Assembly: GCA_017631055.1 (NCBI GenBank)
Contig: JAGBTZ010000024.1
Location: forward strand, 1-33,996
Length of the DNA stretch: 33,996 nucleotides
Source: Alistipes sp.
Lineage (GTDB): Bacteria; Bacteroidota; Bacteroidia; Bacteroidales; Rikenellaceae
Direction of reading: 5' to 3'
In this document: positions 33,984 through 33,996 of the stretch, piece after piece
Layout of the letters: each line of letters begins with the position of its first letter
Numbering within the stretch: position 1 is the first letter of the stretch
The notes under the pieces: generated by a model
Databases searched by the model: none
What the model was told of the DNA's origin: nothing
The model's input: the letters and a program-made list of their open reading frames with translations, nothing else
Translations under genes and position numbers: made by a program

Positions 33984-33996
33984 GCGGTTGAAATTC

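Overview
The window looks like a chromosomal segment of a Bacteroidales bacterium, probably Rikenellaceae/Alistipes-like. Genus is an inference; phylum is well supported. Reasons: several start sites carry the Bacteroidota -7 box TAnnTTTG, there is little Shine-Dalgarno sequence, and families largely restricted to the phylum are present (DUF3575, DUF4270, DUF3078). Base composition is balanced. I see no rRNA, tRNA, phage, transposase or CRISPR array. Most of the DNA is housekeeping genes in short operons; the unusual material lies in two intergenic repeat islands.

Layout. 1-469: a 9-mer array and copy A of a hairpin-rich element. 470-3086 (minus): DUF3575 protein, then the pyrH / TlpA-like / frr operon. 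3195-5084 (plus): dxs with an almost leaderless promoter. 5162-6586 (minus): metK behind a SAM-II-type riboswitch and a near-perfect promoter. 6641-7303 (plus): ung. 7383-8890 (minus): exported Gfo/Idh/MocA oxidoreductase. 8984-17879 (plus): uppP, truB, queA, a truncated GT5-type glycosyltransferase, a DUF4270 lipoprotein, topA and a secreted C1 peptidase, closed by a strong terminator. 17880-18175: unexplained structured block. 18176-20106 (minus): CDP-glycerol-type transferase and nfo. 20163-23210 (plus): DUF3078 barrel, S41 protease and a tiny membrane protein. 23254-23947 (plus): hemolysin III family protein. 23948-24470: second repeat island with TTAGCC arrays, a fold-back element and copy B of the hairpin element. 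24477-33983 (minus): a nine-gene run leuS, three paralogous secreted esterases, prfA, a TonB-C protein, xseA, xseB and a methyltransferase.

Functional themes. Translation (frr, prfA, leuS, truB, queA), DNA maintenance (ung, nfo, topA, xseAB) and envelope building (dxs for isoprenoids, uppP for the lipid carrier, outer-membrane and lipoprotein families) dominate. SAM supply (metK under a predicted SAM sensor) and SAM use (queA, the methyltransferase) occur in the same window but are not co-transcribed.

The best candidate for something undescribed is the element present at 70-384 and 24145-24440. Its scaffold is nearly identical in both copies, but its central long stem has a wholly different sequence in each copy while staying fully paired. 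A second, smaller covarying pair lies in its loop. G-U pairs and a GNRA loop suggest a plus-strand RNA.
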